From Candidatus Omnitrophota bacterium (GTDB taxonomy: Bacteria; Omnitrophota; Gorgyraeia; Duberdicusellales; 4484-171): a DNA stretch of 51,478 nt. This document shows positions 16,927-25,599 of the stretch, in pieces. The position numbers and the translations under genes were made by a program. Under the pieces are notes generated by a model that was not told the origin of the DNA, made no database searches, and saw nothing but the letters and a program-made list of their open reading frames with translations. The DNA lies in NCBI GenBank assembly GCA_003644405.1, contig QNCE01000001.1, forward strand, positions 1-51,478, written 5' to 3'. Position 1 is the first letter of the stretch. Each line of letters opens with the position of its first letter.

Positions 16927-18431
16927 AGTTTCTTTTTCATTTTAACATTATCCAAAATAAAAATAAAGAAAAAAATAGATAGAAAAAAATAGATAGACTT
17001 AAAAGGAAGTCTTGCAGGAGTAGGAGAAACGGCTAATTTAACGTAAGGATTTTTAAATACATAAGCAATATCATTTTCGTATATATTTTTCCACTTATAC
17101 CTATTCTTTAAGAAATTAAGCTTCTTACTCGGAGGTTTTATCCAAATGATTACCTTAGCAAATTTGTAAATGACTTCAGAGGGTAAGTTAGTTTTTACTT
17201 CCCAGAGAAGAGAGTTAGATGTGGGCCTTTGAGTAAGAGAAGAAAAAATCTGAGCAGTAATTTTTAGATTAGATGAGATAATTTGAAAAGGTCCGGTATT
17301 TTTTTTAATCACATCCACAATAGGATAGTAATATTGAGGCCAAAATAAAAACCGAGCCTCCAAAAGAGCGTAAGGCTTTCCGGTAAGGAAATTATAGTAA
17401 GTAGAATTAAAGAAATTAATTTGTGGTTTTCCTTCCTCCAAATCTACAGTTGCATGAGAGAAGAAAAGAAAAAAAGCTAAAGTAAAGATAAATATTCTTT
17501 TAGTTAGATTACCTTTAATTAGATTAAGAAATCTTTCGCAAACCAGAGAACAAAATAGAGCTAAACCAATTGCTCCCTGGGCAGAGAAAAAGCGAAAAGG
17601 ATACTTTACAAATACTATTATACTGCCTACTAAGTAACCTAAAAAAAGAAGCGTGCCAAAATCCTTTCTCACATTAATAAACAAAGAAAATAAACCTATC
17701 CCTATTAAAAAGATACTGAAGTGAAGAAAATATATTTCCTTAGTAAAAGAGAATCGTAGATAAGAAGCGTATTTTAGCTGATGGATTAATAAAGGAAGGA
17801 TGCCTAAAACTACCCCCGAAATTATTCTTATAAGTTCGCTCCGATAGGAAGCTAACCCCAAAAGAAAAAGAAGAGAAATAAAGAAAATCCAAAAAACTCC
17901 CGTATGAGTATAAAAACATAGAATCAGAAAAAGCGCACAAGATACCCATCTTTTTTTCTTTAGGAAATACCAACAAAAAAAACCAAAAATTAACCCCAAA
18001 CTAGCAGGAACGTTACAGGAAATAGAGGAATAGAAAGAAAAAAAACTACTTAAAGTTAAAAGGTTAATAAAAGAAAAAAAAGGAGAGATAATTTTTCTTA
18101 AAACATACCACATCACTAAGAAAAAGAAAGGAAGAATAACAATCTCGGTTACTCTTACTGCATTGAGAGAAGAAAGTCCTGCCTTTTTTAGAAAGACTAG
18201 TAGAAAGTGATAGAAAGGTGGATAAACCTGAGGTCTACCCCAAGGAGCATAATCCCACCAACTCCATCCTACCCATCCCCCACTCTCTATGTATCCATTA
18301 GCACAGGAAAGATGCCACCACGCATCTATATATTGAGGAAGATAGTTAAACCTTATTAGCGAAAGAATAGCGATAAAAACAATCATACCTAAACTTAGCA
18401 AGTCAAAGTATTGGTTTCTACGCTTATCCAT
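16923..18431 (-). CDS. Polytopic membrane protein, GT-C glycosyltransferase-like
   Basis: 502 residues with about eleven hydrophobic segments and a C-terminal soluble part of about 110 residues, ending in one more membrane helix. The first periplasmic loop contains YIDAWWHLSCANGY, an acidic-aromatic arrangement like the catalytic loop of GT-C glycosyltransferases and related membrane sugar-transfer proteins. I do not recognise a specific family. It is coupled to truA (8-base overlap) and to the PilZ gene. A role in envelope polysaccharide or glycan transfer is inferred only from topology. Confidence 0.6.
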   Translation of the reverse strand: MDKRRNQYFDLLSLGMIVFIAILSLIRFNYLPQYIDAWWHLSCANGYIESGGWVGWSWWDYAPWGRPQVYPPFYHFLLVFLKKAGLSSLNAVRVTEIVILPFFFLVMWYVLRKIISPFFSFINLLTLSSFFSFYSSISCNVPASLGLIFGFFCWYFLKKKRWVSCALFLILCFYTHTGVFWIFFISLLFLLGLASYRSELIRIISGVVLGILPLLIHQLKYASYLRFSFTKEIYFLHFSIFLIGIGLFSLFINVRKDFGTLLFLGYLVGSIIVFVKYPFRFFSAQGAIGLALFCSLVCERFLNLIKGNLTKRIFIFTLAFFLFFSHATVDLEEGKPQINFFNSTYYNFLTGKPYALLEARFLFWPQYYYPIVDVIKKNTGPFQIISSNLKITAQIFSSLTQRPTSNSLLWEVKTNLPSEVIYKFAKVIIWIKPPSKKLNFLKNRYKWKNIYENDIAYVFKNPYVKLAVSPTPARLPFKSIYFFLSIFFFIFILDNVKMKKKL

Positions 18432-19176
18432 AGTTTACCTTGTAAAGATATAGGCCACAGGCAGGGGCAGGTTTATTAAAGTAGGTTTTTTTTCTCTCTA
18501 AAATAGCATTCACCTCATCTAAATTTATCTTACCTTTGCCTACTCTTACTAAAAACCTCACGATATTTCTTGCCATGTTTCTTAAAAAACCATCAGCCTC
18601 TATATCAATATAAATAAATGAACCTCTTTTGGTAATCTTAATGCTCTTAATCTCTCTTTGGCAACTTTTATATCTTTTAGCTTCCTTAGCAAAGCAAGAA
18701 AAATCTTTGCTACCTACTAAAAGATGAGCTGCCTTTCTCATTACCTTCAAATCCAATTTCTCAGGTAGATGCCAAGCATAACACCTTAAGAAGACGCTGA
18801 ACTTCTTTCTGTTAACAATTATGTAACGGTAAATTTTAGATTTAGCATTGAAACGAGCGTGGAAACCCAAGGGAACTTTCTTAATTCTTTTTATAAAAAT
18901 ATCAGAAGGAAGGAGACTATTTAAAGCTAACTTTATATTCTTTAAAGGGATGTTGGTATCTATTTTAAAGTTAATACACTGACTATAAGCATGAACGCCT
19001 CTATCGGTCCTGCCAGCATAACTAATTTTTACCTCTCTATTAAAAAGCTTCTTTAGGGCTTGCTGAATCTTCTCCTGAACTGTCTGGCCTTTTGCTTTTC
19101 TTTCTTTACTCTGTATTTGCCATCCAAAGTAATTCGTCCCATCGTATTCAACTTCTGAAAAAATATTCTTAAGCAT
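18424..19176 (-). CDS. truA: tRNA pseudouridine(38-40) synthase
   Basis: 250 residues from the ATG at 19176, which gives MLKNIFSEVEYDGTNYFGWQ; an upstream TTG at 19191 would only add a non-conserved pentapeptide. The catalytic Asp is in AGRTDRGVHAYSQ, followed by FHARFNAKSKIYRYII and GFLRNMARNIVRFLVRVGKG. It isomerises uridines in the anticodon arm. A strong candidate promoter lies directly upstream. Confidence 0.95.
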   Translation of the reverse strand: MLKNIFSEVEYDGTNYFGWQIQSKERKAKGQTVQEKIQQALKKLFNREVKISYAGRTDRGVHAYSQCINFKIDTNIPLKNIKLALNSLLPSDIFIKRIKKVPLGFHARFNAKSKIYRYIIVNRKKFSVFLRCYAWHLPEKLDLKVMRKAAHLLVGSKDFSCFAKEAKRYKSCQREIKSIKITKRGSFIYIDIEADGFLRNMARNIVRFLVRVGKGKINLDEVNAILERKKTYFNKPAPACGLYLYKVNYG

Positions 19177-19206
19177 CACTATTTTAAACAACTTTTTATC
19201 TGTGCC

Positions 19207-19235
19207 ATTATATTAAAACCAAAGGATAGTATCAA
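19207..19235 (-). promoter_or_regulatory. Near-consensus sigma70 promoter of truA
   Basis: TTGATA (19230-19235), 17-base spacer, TATAAT (19207-19212) on the minus strand, followed by GGCACAGA. It lies in the 130-base gap between asd and the truA ATG and would serve truA, the GT-C-like gene and the PilZ gene. The nadE promoter has the same TATAATGRCACAGA core. Confidence 0.75.
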
Positions 19236-19306
19236 GATAAAACTTTAGAGAAAATAGGTGGGTAAATTTTAGCAAATTTTTGAAAGTTCGGAATTGCTAG
19301 AAGAGT

Positions 19307-20347
19307 TTAACCAGAATCTTTTCTGATAAGCTCTTCAGCTATTTGGATGGCATTTAAACTTGCACCTTTGCGTAAGTTATCAGCTACAGACCACACCCAG
19401 AAAGAATTTTTATTAAAGGGATCCTCTCTCAACCTTGATACGTAGACTAAATCTGTCCCTTCTACATCTAAAGGTAAGGAGTAGTTGCTATCTCTATCAA
19501 TAAACTCCACACCTTGGGAACTTTTAAAGATATTCTTTATCCCCTCTATATCTGTATCTTTCTCTGTTTCAAAATAAATTGCTTCACAATGAGAAATAAA
19601 GGTAGGCACCCTTACACAAGTAGCAGTGATTTTAATGGAAGAATTATCCAAAATTTTATGAGTTTCTTTTACTACCTTCCACTCTTCAGTAGTATAGCCA
19701 AATTCTTTAAAGTCTCCTATCTGAGGAATAACATTAAAAACAATCTGGTTTCCAAAAACATCGAATTCTTTCTCTAACTTCTTGTTTAAGGAATTAAAAT
19801 CACTCTCCTTATTTTTTTCTACAATTTCTTTGGTCTCCTCCCATAAAGTGAAAGCTGCTCTTCTACCTGCACCAGTTGTAGCCTGAAAGCTAGTTAAAAT
19901 TACTCTCTTTAACCCCACCTTTTTATAGATACCGGCTAAGGTTACAACCATCTGGATAGTAGTGCAGTTAGGATTTGCGATTAAACCTTTATGTTCATAA
20001 ATCTTCTCTTTATTAACTTCGGGAATAACCAAAGGAATATCTTCTTGTAGACGGAAATCAGAACCATTATCGATTACTACTGCACCCTGCTCTATAAATT
20101 TATGTGCGTATAATTTACTTGCTCCTTTAGCTCCTTCCGTCCCTGCAAAAAGAGCAATTTCTGTCCCAGCAAAATCTTCTTTCTCTATAGACTCTACATG
20201 GTAGAGATTACCGTCAACTTTTATATCCCTTTCTGAACGAGCAAACACCTTAAGACTATTTATGGGAAATTTCCTTTGATTTAAAATGCGTAAAAGCTCA
20301 ACCCCTACTGCTCCTACACCTATTACTGCTACATTATACTTCTTCAT
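19307..20347 (-). CDS. asd: Aspartate-semialdehyde dehydrogenase
   Basis: 346 residues from the ATG at 20347. The open frame continues 58 codons upstream into leuB, but that part is Arg-rich noise and the family begins at MKKYNVAVIG. Motifs are the nucleotide loop IGVGAVG, the active-site Cys C128 in NPNCTT, FQATTGAGR and RVPTFISHCEA with the catalytic His. It reduces aspartyl phosphate to the semialdehyde for lysine, threonine and diaminopimelate. It starts 2 bases after the leuB stop and is the last gene of the long minus-strand array. Confidence 0.94.
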   Translation of the reverse strand: MKKYNVAVIGVGAVGVELLRILNQRKFPINSLKVFARSERDIKVDGNLYHVESIEKEDFAGTEIALFAGTEGAKGASKLYAHKFIEQGAVVIDNGSDFRLQEDIPLVIPEVNKEKIYEHKGLIANPNCTTIQMVVTLAGIYKKVGLKRVILTSFQATTGAGRRAAFTLWEETKEIVEKNKESDFNSLNKKLEKEFDVFGNQIVFNVIPQIGDFKEFGYTTEEWKVVKETHKILDNSSIKITATCVRVPTFISHCEAIYFETEKDTDIEGIKNIFKSSQGVEFIDRDSNYSLPLDVEGTDLVYVSRLREDPFNKNSFWVWSVADNLRKGASLNAIQIAEELIRKDSG

Positions 20348-20349
20348 CT

Positions 20350-21414
20350 CTAACTCTCTAGGTAGTTTACTACCAAATCTCCAACTTGAGTAGTAGAATA
20401 TCCCATTCTGCCAGCAGCTAAACTCTCTAATTTTTCTCTCACCACTCTCTTTACCGCCTCCTCTATCTTTAAACCTGCTTCTTCTTCTCCTAAAAAATCC
20501 AGCATCATCGCTAGAGCGCATATCGCTGCTAGAGGATTTATAACATTTTTGCCAGTGTATTTAGGAGCACTGCCTCCAATAGGCTCAAACATACTCACTC
20601 CTTGAGGGTTAAGATTCGCCCCTGCAGCAATTCCCATTCCTCCCTGGATAATTGCTCCTAAATCAGTAATTATATCTCCAAACATATTATCGGTAACTAT
20701 TACATCAAACCATTCAGGACTCTTCACCATCCACATACAAGTAGCATCCACATGAGCGTAGTCGGTTTTAACATCAGGGTAGTCTTTGGCTACCTTATGG
20801 AAGACTCTCTCCCATAAATCAAAAGCGTAAGTTAATACGTTAGTTTTACCACATAGAGTAACTTTCCTTTTCTTATTTCTTTTCCTTGCATACTCAAAAG
20901 CAAATCTAACAACTCGCTCTATCCCTTTATAAGTGTTGATGCTTTCTTGTATTGCTACCTCATCTAAAGTTCCCTTTCTTAAAAATCCTCCTGCTCCACA
21001 GTATAATCCTTCGGTGTTTTCTCTCACCACTACGAAATCTATATACTCTTCACTCTTATCCTTTAAGGGAGTAAATCTTTTATCGTAAAGAACTACTGGT
21101 CTCAAATTTATATACTGAGCTAGTTCAAATCTCAATCTTAAAAGAATACCTCGTTCTAAAATTCCTGGTTTTACTCGAGGATCACCAATAGCTCCCAAAT
21201 AAATAGCATCTACTTTTTTTAGCTCCTCCAAAACAGACTCAGGAAGAATCTCTCCTGTCTTTAAATAATTCTCCCCTCCTAAGTTATAGATTATCTTCTC
21301 ATACTTAAAATTAAATTTTTGTGAAGCTGCTTCTAAAACTTTCAAACCTTCCCTTATTACTTCTGGCCCTGTCCCATCTCCCGGAATAACTGCTATTCTG
21401 TAAGATTTACTCAT
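20350..21414 (-). CDS. leuB: 3-isopropylmalate dehydrogenase
   Basis: 354 residues. Motifs are IPGDGTGPEV, RGILLRLRFELAQYINLRPV (substrate loop), VVRENTEGLYCG, the metal-site VTDNMFGDIITD and EPIGGSAPKYTGKN (NAD binding). It performs the oxidative decarboxylation step of leucine synthesis. GAGAGG stands 7 bases before the ATG. The gene is separated from leuD by 156 bases that carry a large hairpin, the biggest gap in the array. A related beta-decarboxylating dehydrogenase (homoisocitrate) is possible but less likely next to leuCD. Confidence 0.9.
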   Translation of the reverse strand: MSKSYRIAVIPGDGTGPEVIREGLKVLEAASQKFNFKYEKIIYNLGGENYLKTGEILPESVLEELKKVDAIYLGAIGDPRVKPGILERGILLRLRFELAQYINLRPVVLYDKRFTPLKDKSEEYIDFVVVRENTEGLYCGAGGFLRKGTLDEVAIQESINTYKGIERVVRFAFEYARKRNKKRKVTLCGKTNVLTYAFDLWERVFHKVAKDYPDVKTDYAHVDATCMWMVKSPEWFDVIVTDNMFGDIITDLGAIIQGGMGIAAGANLNPQGVSMFEPIGGSAPKYTGKNVINPLAAICALAMMLDFLGEEEAGLKIEEAVKRVVREKLESLAAGRMGYSTTQVGDLVVNYLES

Positions 21415-21497
21415 GGTTAACCCTCTCTTTAATTATTTTTAATAACTTCATTTACTTTTAAGGTACCTTACCACTTTTTTCTCATCTGTAAAGAATA

Positions 21498-21566
21498 AAC
21501 CCCAAACCACGCCCTTACCCCCGCCCTTTCAAGGAAAGGGCGGGGTGGCTTTCTGTGGTTCGGGTT
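21498..21566. repeat. GC-rich nested hairpin between leuD and leuB
   Basis: A perfect 12-base-pair stem (CCCCGCCCTTTC 21519-21530 with 21534-21545, loop AAG) sits inside an outer interrupted stem: AACCC-AACCAC at 21498-21510 pairs with GTGGTT-GGGTT at 21555-21566, and GCC/GGC pair in between. It starts 4 bases after the leuD stop in the direction of transcription and is followed by only a broken T-run. It is strikingly GC-rich for this genome. It could be an attenuator, an mRNA stabilising or processing element, or a mobile palindromic repeat. Confidence 0.7.
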
Positions 21567-21570
21567 AAAA

Positions 21571-22056
21571 CTACCCTTTCTTCTTTATCCAATTAACCAA
21601 TCCTCCACTTTTTATAATCTCTTGCATAAATTGGGGAAACTTCTCACAGAAATAACGTTCCCCCTTAGTTATATTCTTGACTACTCCTTTATCTAAATCT
21701 GCCTCCAAGAGATTACCATCCTCTATTTTCTCTGGATGAGGAAAAGTTAAAATGGGTAAACCAATATTTATGGCATTTCGATAAAAGATACGGGCAAAAC
21801 TTTTAGCTATAAGTAAACTTATCCCACATCCTTTAATCGCTAAAGGAGCGTGTTCTCGAGAAGAACCGCAACCAAATTTTTTACCCGCCACTATTATGTC
21901 GCCCTTTTTAACCCTTTTAGTAAATTGAGGGGCAATATTTTCCATACAGTGGGAGCCTAAAAATTTAGGGTCTTGCGAATCTAAGTAGGGGGCAGGGATG
22001 ATATCGTCGGTATTTATATCATCACCAAATCTGTGCACTCTCCCTTTAATAACCAT
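21571..22056 (-). CDS. leuD: 3-isopropylmalate dehydratase small subunit
   Basis: 161 residues. It begins KGRVHRFGDDINTDDIIPAPYL and contains GKKFGCGSSREHAPLAIKGCG, the swivelling-domain signature of the small subunit. The length is that of the short, archaeal-type LeuD. It pairs with LeuC (1-base gap) to isomerise 2-isopropylmalate. Homoaconitase small subunits look alike, so substrate is inferred from leuB. Confidence 0.92.
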   Translation of the reverse strand: MVIKGRVHRFGDDINTDDIIPAPYLDSQDPKFLGSHCMENIAPQFTKRVKKGDIIVAGKKFGCGSSREHAPLAIKGCGISLLIAKSFARIFYRNAINIGLPILTFPHPEKIEDGNLLEADLDKGVVKNITKGERYFCEKFPQFMQEIIKSGGLVNWIKKKG

Positions 22057-22057
22057 T

Positions 22058-23323
22058 TTAACTTACCTCCTGAGGATGAGCAATTCTACCTTTAATTGCA
22101 GAAGCAGCTGCCACAGCAGGAGAACTTAGATAAACCAGACTCTGAGGATGTCCCATTCTTCCAATAAAATTTCTATTAGAAGTAGCTAAAGCTACCTCTC
22201 CCTTACCTATCACTCCCATATGTCCTCCTAAACATGGACCACATGTAGGAGGACAAATTATACAACCTGCTTCTAAGAACACTTTAAGTAACCCTTCTCT
22301 CTCTGCTTCTCTATAAACCTTATGAGTGGCAGGTATAACTATTACCCTTAATCCTCTCTTTACCTTTTTCCCTTTAAGAATACTAGCTGCTACTCTCAGA
22401 TCCGAAATTCGCCCATTGGTGCAGGAGCCAATAAATACTTGATTTAATTTAACTTTTCTAAAGCTATTAACTGGTTTTACATTGCTAGGGAGATGAGGAT
22501 AGGCAACTTGAGGTTGTAGATTACTTACATCAATCTCAATTATATCTTGGTATTTGGCATCTTTATCTGAAGTTAAGTTGTTTATACTTTTAAGATTAAG
22601 ATTTGCTACTCTTTTCAAATAATTTAGCACCTTCTCATCGGGTTGGATTATCCCTGTTTTAGCTCCACACTCTATAGCCATATTAGTTATGGTTAATCTC
22701 TCTTCCACGGAAAGCTTCTTTATAACCGGACCCGTAAATTCCATAGCTTTGTATAAAGCTCCATCTACTCCTAATTTACCTAAAGTAAACAGAATAATAT
22801 CCTTTCCCGTAATCCACCTACCTAACTTTCCTTTATAGATGAGTTTAATCACTGGAGGAGTTTTTAACCATACTTTCCCCTCTTTCATAGCACAAGCTAA
22901 ATCTGTAGAACCTACTCCAAAAGCAGCACATCCTATCCCTCCAAAAGTGCAAGTATGAGAATCTGCTCCAATAACGAGGGCACCTGGAGTTATAAGCCCC
23001 TCCTCTAACAAAAATACATGTTCAATTCCACATCTATTTATATCAAAAAAGTTTTTTATTTTATATTTTTTAGAAAAATCTTTTAATAACCGAACATTAT
23101 TAGCAGCTTTTAAATCTCGGGCAGGAAGAAAATGATCACATATAAAACCTATTCTTTTGGGGTTAAATATTGAATTAAAACCAGCACGGGTAAATATTTT
23201 CACTGCTAAAGGTGCGGTTACATCGTTACCAAAACAAAAATCCACTTTAACGTAAAGAAAATCCTCTAGGGTTTTCTTAGAAGAGTGTCTTAACAAAATC
23301 TTTTCTATTAGAGTTAACCCCAT
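22058..23323 (-). CDS. leuC: 3-isopropylmalate dehydratase large subunit
   Basis: 421 residues, the short (archaeal-type) LeuC form. It has IGADSHTCTFGGIGCAAFGVGSTDLA, IGSCTNGRISDL and CPPTCGPCLGGHMG, which carry the three 4Fe-4S ligand cysteines and the substrate site. The family includes homoaconitases; leucine synthesis is favoured by the neighbours leuD and leuB. leuA is not in the window. It follows fabF after 7 bases, so leucine genes are joined to the fatty-acid genes. Confidence 0.92.
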   Translation of the reverse strand: MGLTLIEKILLRHSSKKTLEDFLYVKVDFCFGNDVTAPLAVKIFTRAGFNSIFNPKRIGFICDHFLPARDLKAANNVRLLKDFSKKYKIKNFFDINRCGIEHVFLLEEGLITPGALVIGADSHTCTFGGIGCAAFGVGSTDLACAMKEGKVWLKTPPVIKLIYKGKLGRWITGKDIILFTLGKLGVDGALYKAMEFTGPVIKKLSVEERLTITNMAIECGAKTGIIQPDEKVLNYLKRVANLNLKSINNLTSDKDAKYQDIIEIDVSNLQPQVAYPHLPSNVKPVNSFRKVKLNQVFIGSCTNGRISDLRVAASILKGKKVKRGLRVIVIPATHKVYREAEREGLLKVFLEAGCIICPPTCGPCLGGHMGVIGKGEVALATSNRNFIGRMGHPQSLVYLSSPAVAAASAIKGRIAHPQEVS

Positions 23324-23330
23324 ATACTTT

Positions 23331-24572
23331 TTAGCTTAGTTCTTTGATAAGGAGAGCTGCGTTGTGTCCCCCAAAGCCTAAGGAATTGGATAGAGCTACT
23401 TTAACATCTTTTTCGCGAGCTTTATTGGGAGTATAATCTAAATCACACTCAGGATCTGGAACTTCATAATTTATTGTGGGAGGAATTACCTTATGCTTTA
23501 AGACTAAACAACAGATAATAAACTCTATAGCTCCTGCAGCTCCTAAGGTATGGCCCATCATTGATTTGGTAGAACTTATAGGGACTCTTTTAGCATATTC
23601 ACCAAAGACTTTCTTTATTGCTTTAGTTTCCATTTTATCGTTTAACTGAGTAGAAGTGCCATTAGCATTTATATAAATACTCTCATCCAAACTAACACCT
23701 GCTTCCTTTAGTGCTAACTCCATAGCTACACTAGCTGGTTCCCCCTCTGGTGAAGGAGCAGTAATATGGTAAGCATCGCAGGTAGCTCCATACCCACATA
23801 TCTCCCCATAAATGGGAGCTCCTCTTTTTAGGGCATGATCTAACTCTTCTAAAATAACAATCCCTGCACCTTCAGCAATAATAAATCCATCTCTTTCCCG
23901 ATCAAAAGGTCGACTTGCTCTCTGAGGTTGGTCATTACGGGTAGATAAAGCTTTCAGAGCACAAAAACCTCCTACTCCTAAAGGAGTAATACAACTTTCT
24001 GTACCTCCACAAACCATTATATCTGCTTTATCCTGCTGGATAAGACGGTAAGCTTCTCCTATAGCATGAGCTCCTGACGCACAAGCAGTAACTGTACAAA
24101 AATTTACCCCTTTCAGATTAAAACGGATAGCTATGCATCCCGCAGCTTCATTAGTAATAAGCATAGGAATAAGAAAAGGGGAAATTTTTTTAGGTCCTCG
24201 CTCAAGTAAGACACTATGTTCCCTCTCTATTGCTTGTAAACTCCCTATACCTGAACCAACAATAACTCCTCCTCGATAAGGGTCTATTTGGGAGAGATTA
24301 AGTCCGCCGTCTTGGAGAGCTTCCTGAGCAGCAGCAATAGCAAATTGCACAAAACGGGGGGTTCTTTTTATCTCTTTGGAACTAAAATATTGGGAGGGAT
24401 CAAACTCCTTAACTTCTCCAGCAATTTGGGAATCAAACTCTTGAGGATCGAACTGAGTTATCCTTACGATGCCACTTTTACCAGCAATGAGGTTTCTCCA
24501 TACTTCCTCCTTTCCTATCCCCAAAGGAGTTACAATACCGCATCCTGTAACTACTACACGTCTTATAGCCAT
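23331..24572 (-). CDS. fabF: 3-oxoacyl-ACP synthase II, with an altered active site
   Basis: 413 residues, full length. The nucleophile C164 is in TACASGAHA, and the second catalytic His is H341 in KSMMGHTLGAAG. The first catalytic His, normally in NAHGTST, is Asn304 here (NANGTSTQLND, codon AAT), a one-base change from CAT. A Cys-His-Asn set is what KAS III enzymes use, but in the FabF fold a Cys-Asn-His set is unexpected. It may have lowered or altered activity. It is 23 bases after acpP without a clear Shine-Dalgarno. Confidence 0.92.
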   Translation of the reverse strand: MAIRRVVVTGCGIVTPLGIGKEEVWRNLIAGKSGIVRITQFDPQEFDSQIAGEVKEFDPSQYFSSKEIKRTPRFVQFAIAAAQEALQDGGLNLSQIDPYRGGVIVGSGIGSLQAIEREHSVLLERGPKKISPFLIPMLITNEAAGCIAIRFNLKGVNFCTVTACASGAHAIGEAYRLIQQDKADIMVCGGTESCITPLGVGGFCALKALSTRNDQPQRASRPFDRERDGFIIAEGAGIVILEELDHALKRGAPIYGEICGYGATCDAYHITAPSPEGEPASVAMELALKEAGVSLDESIYINANGTSTQLNDKMETKAIKKVFGEYAKRVPISSTKSMMGHTLGAAGAIEFIICCLVLKHKVIPPTINYEVPDPECDLDYTPNKAREKDVKVALSNSLGFGGHNAALLIKELS

Positions 24573-24595
24573 TTATTTTAAAGAGCTGTTTATTA

Positions 24596-24844
24596 TTAGG
24601 ACTCTTTAGCTTTTACTTTCTCCCCAATATACTTTATTGCTTCTCCTACTGTAGCCATCTTTTCAGCATCCTCATCGGGAATCTCTATCCCAAATTCTTC
24701 CTCTAATGCCATAACTATCTCTACAGTATCTAAGGAGTCTGCGCCTAAATCATCAACAAAAGAACTCTCTGGTTTTATCTCCTCTTTCTTAACTCCTAAC
24801 TGCTCAGCAATTATTTCTTTTACCCTTTCCTCTAAGTTTGCCAT
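24596..24844 (-). CDS. acpP: Acyl carrier protein
   Basis: 82 residues, acidic. The phosphopantetheine attachment Ser is S37 in GADSLDTVEIVMALEEEFGIEIPDED. A strong AAGGAGGT precedes the ATG, in keeping with the high expression expected of ACP. It carries growing acyl chains for the surrounding fab enzymes and for PlsX. Confidence 0.97.
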   Translation of the reverse strand: MANLEERVKEIIAEQLGVKKEEIKPESSFVDDLGADSLDTVEIVMALEEEFGIEIPDEDAEKMATVGEAIKYIGEKVKAKES

Positions 24845-24866
24845 CGCCCTACCTCCTTTTTACCCT

Positions 24867-25598
24867 TTAACTCATTCCGCCATCAACAACCAAAACTTGC
24901 CCAGTTATATAATCAGCTAAGGAAGAGGCCAAAAAAAGCACTGCTCCTGCTACATCTGTGGGGGTACCAAACCTATTTAAGGGAATTCTCTCTAACATCT
25001 TTTCCTTCACTTTATCACTAAGACGATCGGTCATTGCTGTTTTTATAAACCCTGGAGCTACGCAATTTATACAGATGTTTCTTGAGCCCAGTTCTTTAGC
25101 TAAAGATTTAGTAAAACCAATTAGCCCTGCTTTGGAAGCACCGTAATTGGCCTGTCCTACATTCCCTATAAGACCAATTATAGAAGAAATATTGATTATC
25201 TTACCGTAGCGTTGTTTGACCATGTATCTTAACACTGCTTTGGTGCAATTGAAAGCACCTTTTAAATTCACCTCTAAAACTTTATCCCAATCCTCTTCAG
25301 AGAGCCTCAAGATTAAATTATCTCTAGTTATCCCCGCATTGTTAACTAATATATCAACTTTACCTGCCTTGTCAATAACTTTGTTAACATTATTTTCTAC
25401 CTCTTCTAATTTAGTAACGTCTACGCAGAAAGTCAAAAGATTAGGAGAATTTAACTCTTCCTTTACCTGAGTAAGAAGAGTGCTGTTAACATCAAATACT
25501 GCTACGCAAACTCCTCTATTTAGGAAATGTTTACTAATTTCTTTACCGATACCTTGTGCGCCACCAGTAACAATAGCTACTCTTTCCCTAAATTCCAT
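24867..25598 (-). CDS. fabG: 3-oxoacyl-ACP reductase
   Basis: 243 residues of the short-chain dehydrogenase family. It has the NADPH loop TGGAQGIG (11-18), NNAG, the catalytic Ser in INISSIIG and the Tyr-Lys pair in YGASKAG, and ends ITGQVLVVDGGMS as FabG does. It reduces the beta-keto group during chain elongation. It lies 1 base from fabD. Confidence 0.96.
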   Translation of the reverse strand: MEFRERVAIVTGGAQGIGKEISKHFLNRGVCVAVFDVNSTLLTQVKEELNSPNLLTFCVDVTKLEEVENNVNKVIDKAGKVDILVNNAGITRDNLILRLSEEDWDKVLEVNLKGAFNCTKAVLRYMVKQRYGKIINISSIIGLIGNVGQANYGASKAGLIGFTKSLAKELGSRNICINCVAPGFIKTAMTDRLSDKVKEKMLERIPLNRFGTPTDVAGAVLFLASSLADYITGQVLVVDGGMS

Positions 25599-25599
25599 A

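Noticed and set aside
19245..19306. Rho-independent terminator after asd
   Set aside because: Only a 6-base TAGCAA/TTGCTA pairing with a long loop and no proper T-run.
20348..20521. 58-codon N-terminal extension of asd
   Set aside because: It lies within leuB, is Arg-rich and unlike the family; the conserved start is MKKYNV at 20347.
21571..23323. Homoaconitase subunits instead of LeuC/LeuD
   Set aside because: The families are hard to separate by eye, but adjacency to leuB makes leucine synthesis the simpler reading.
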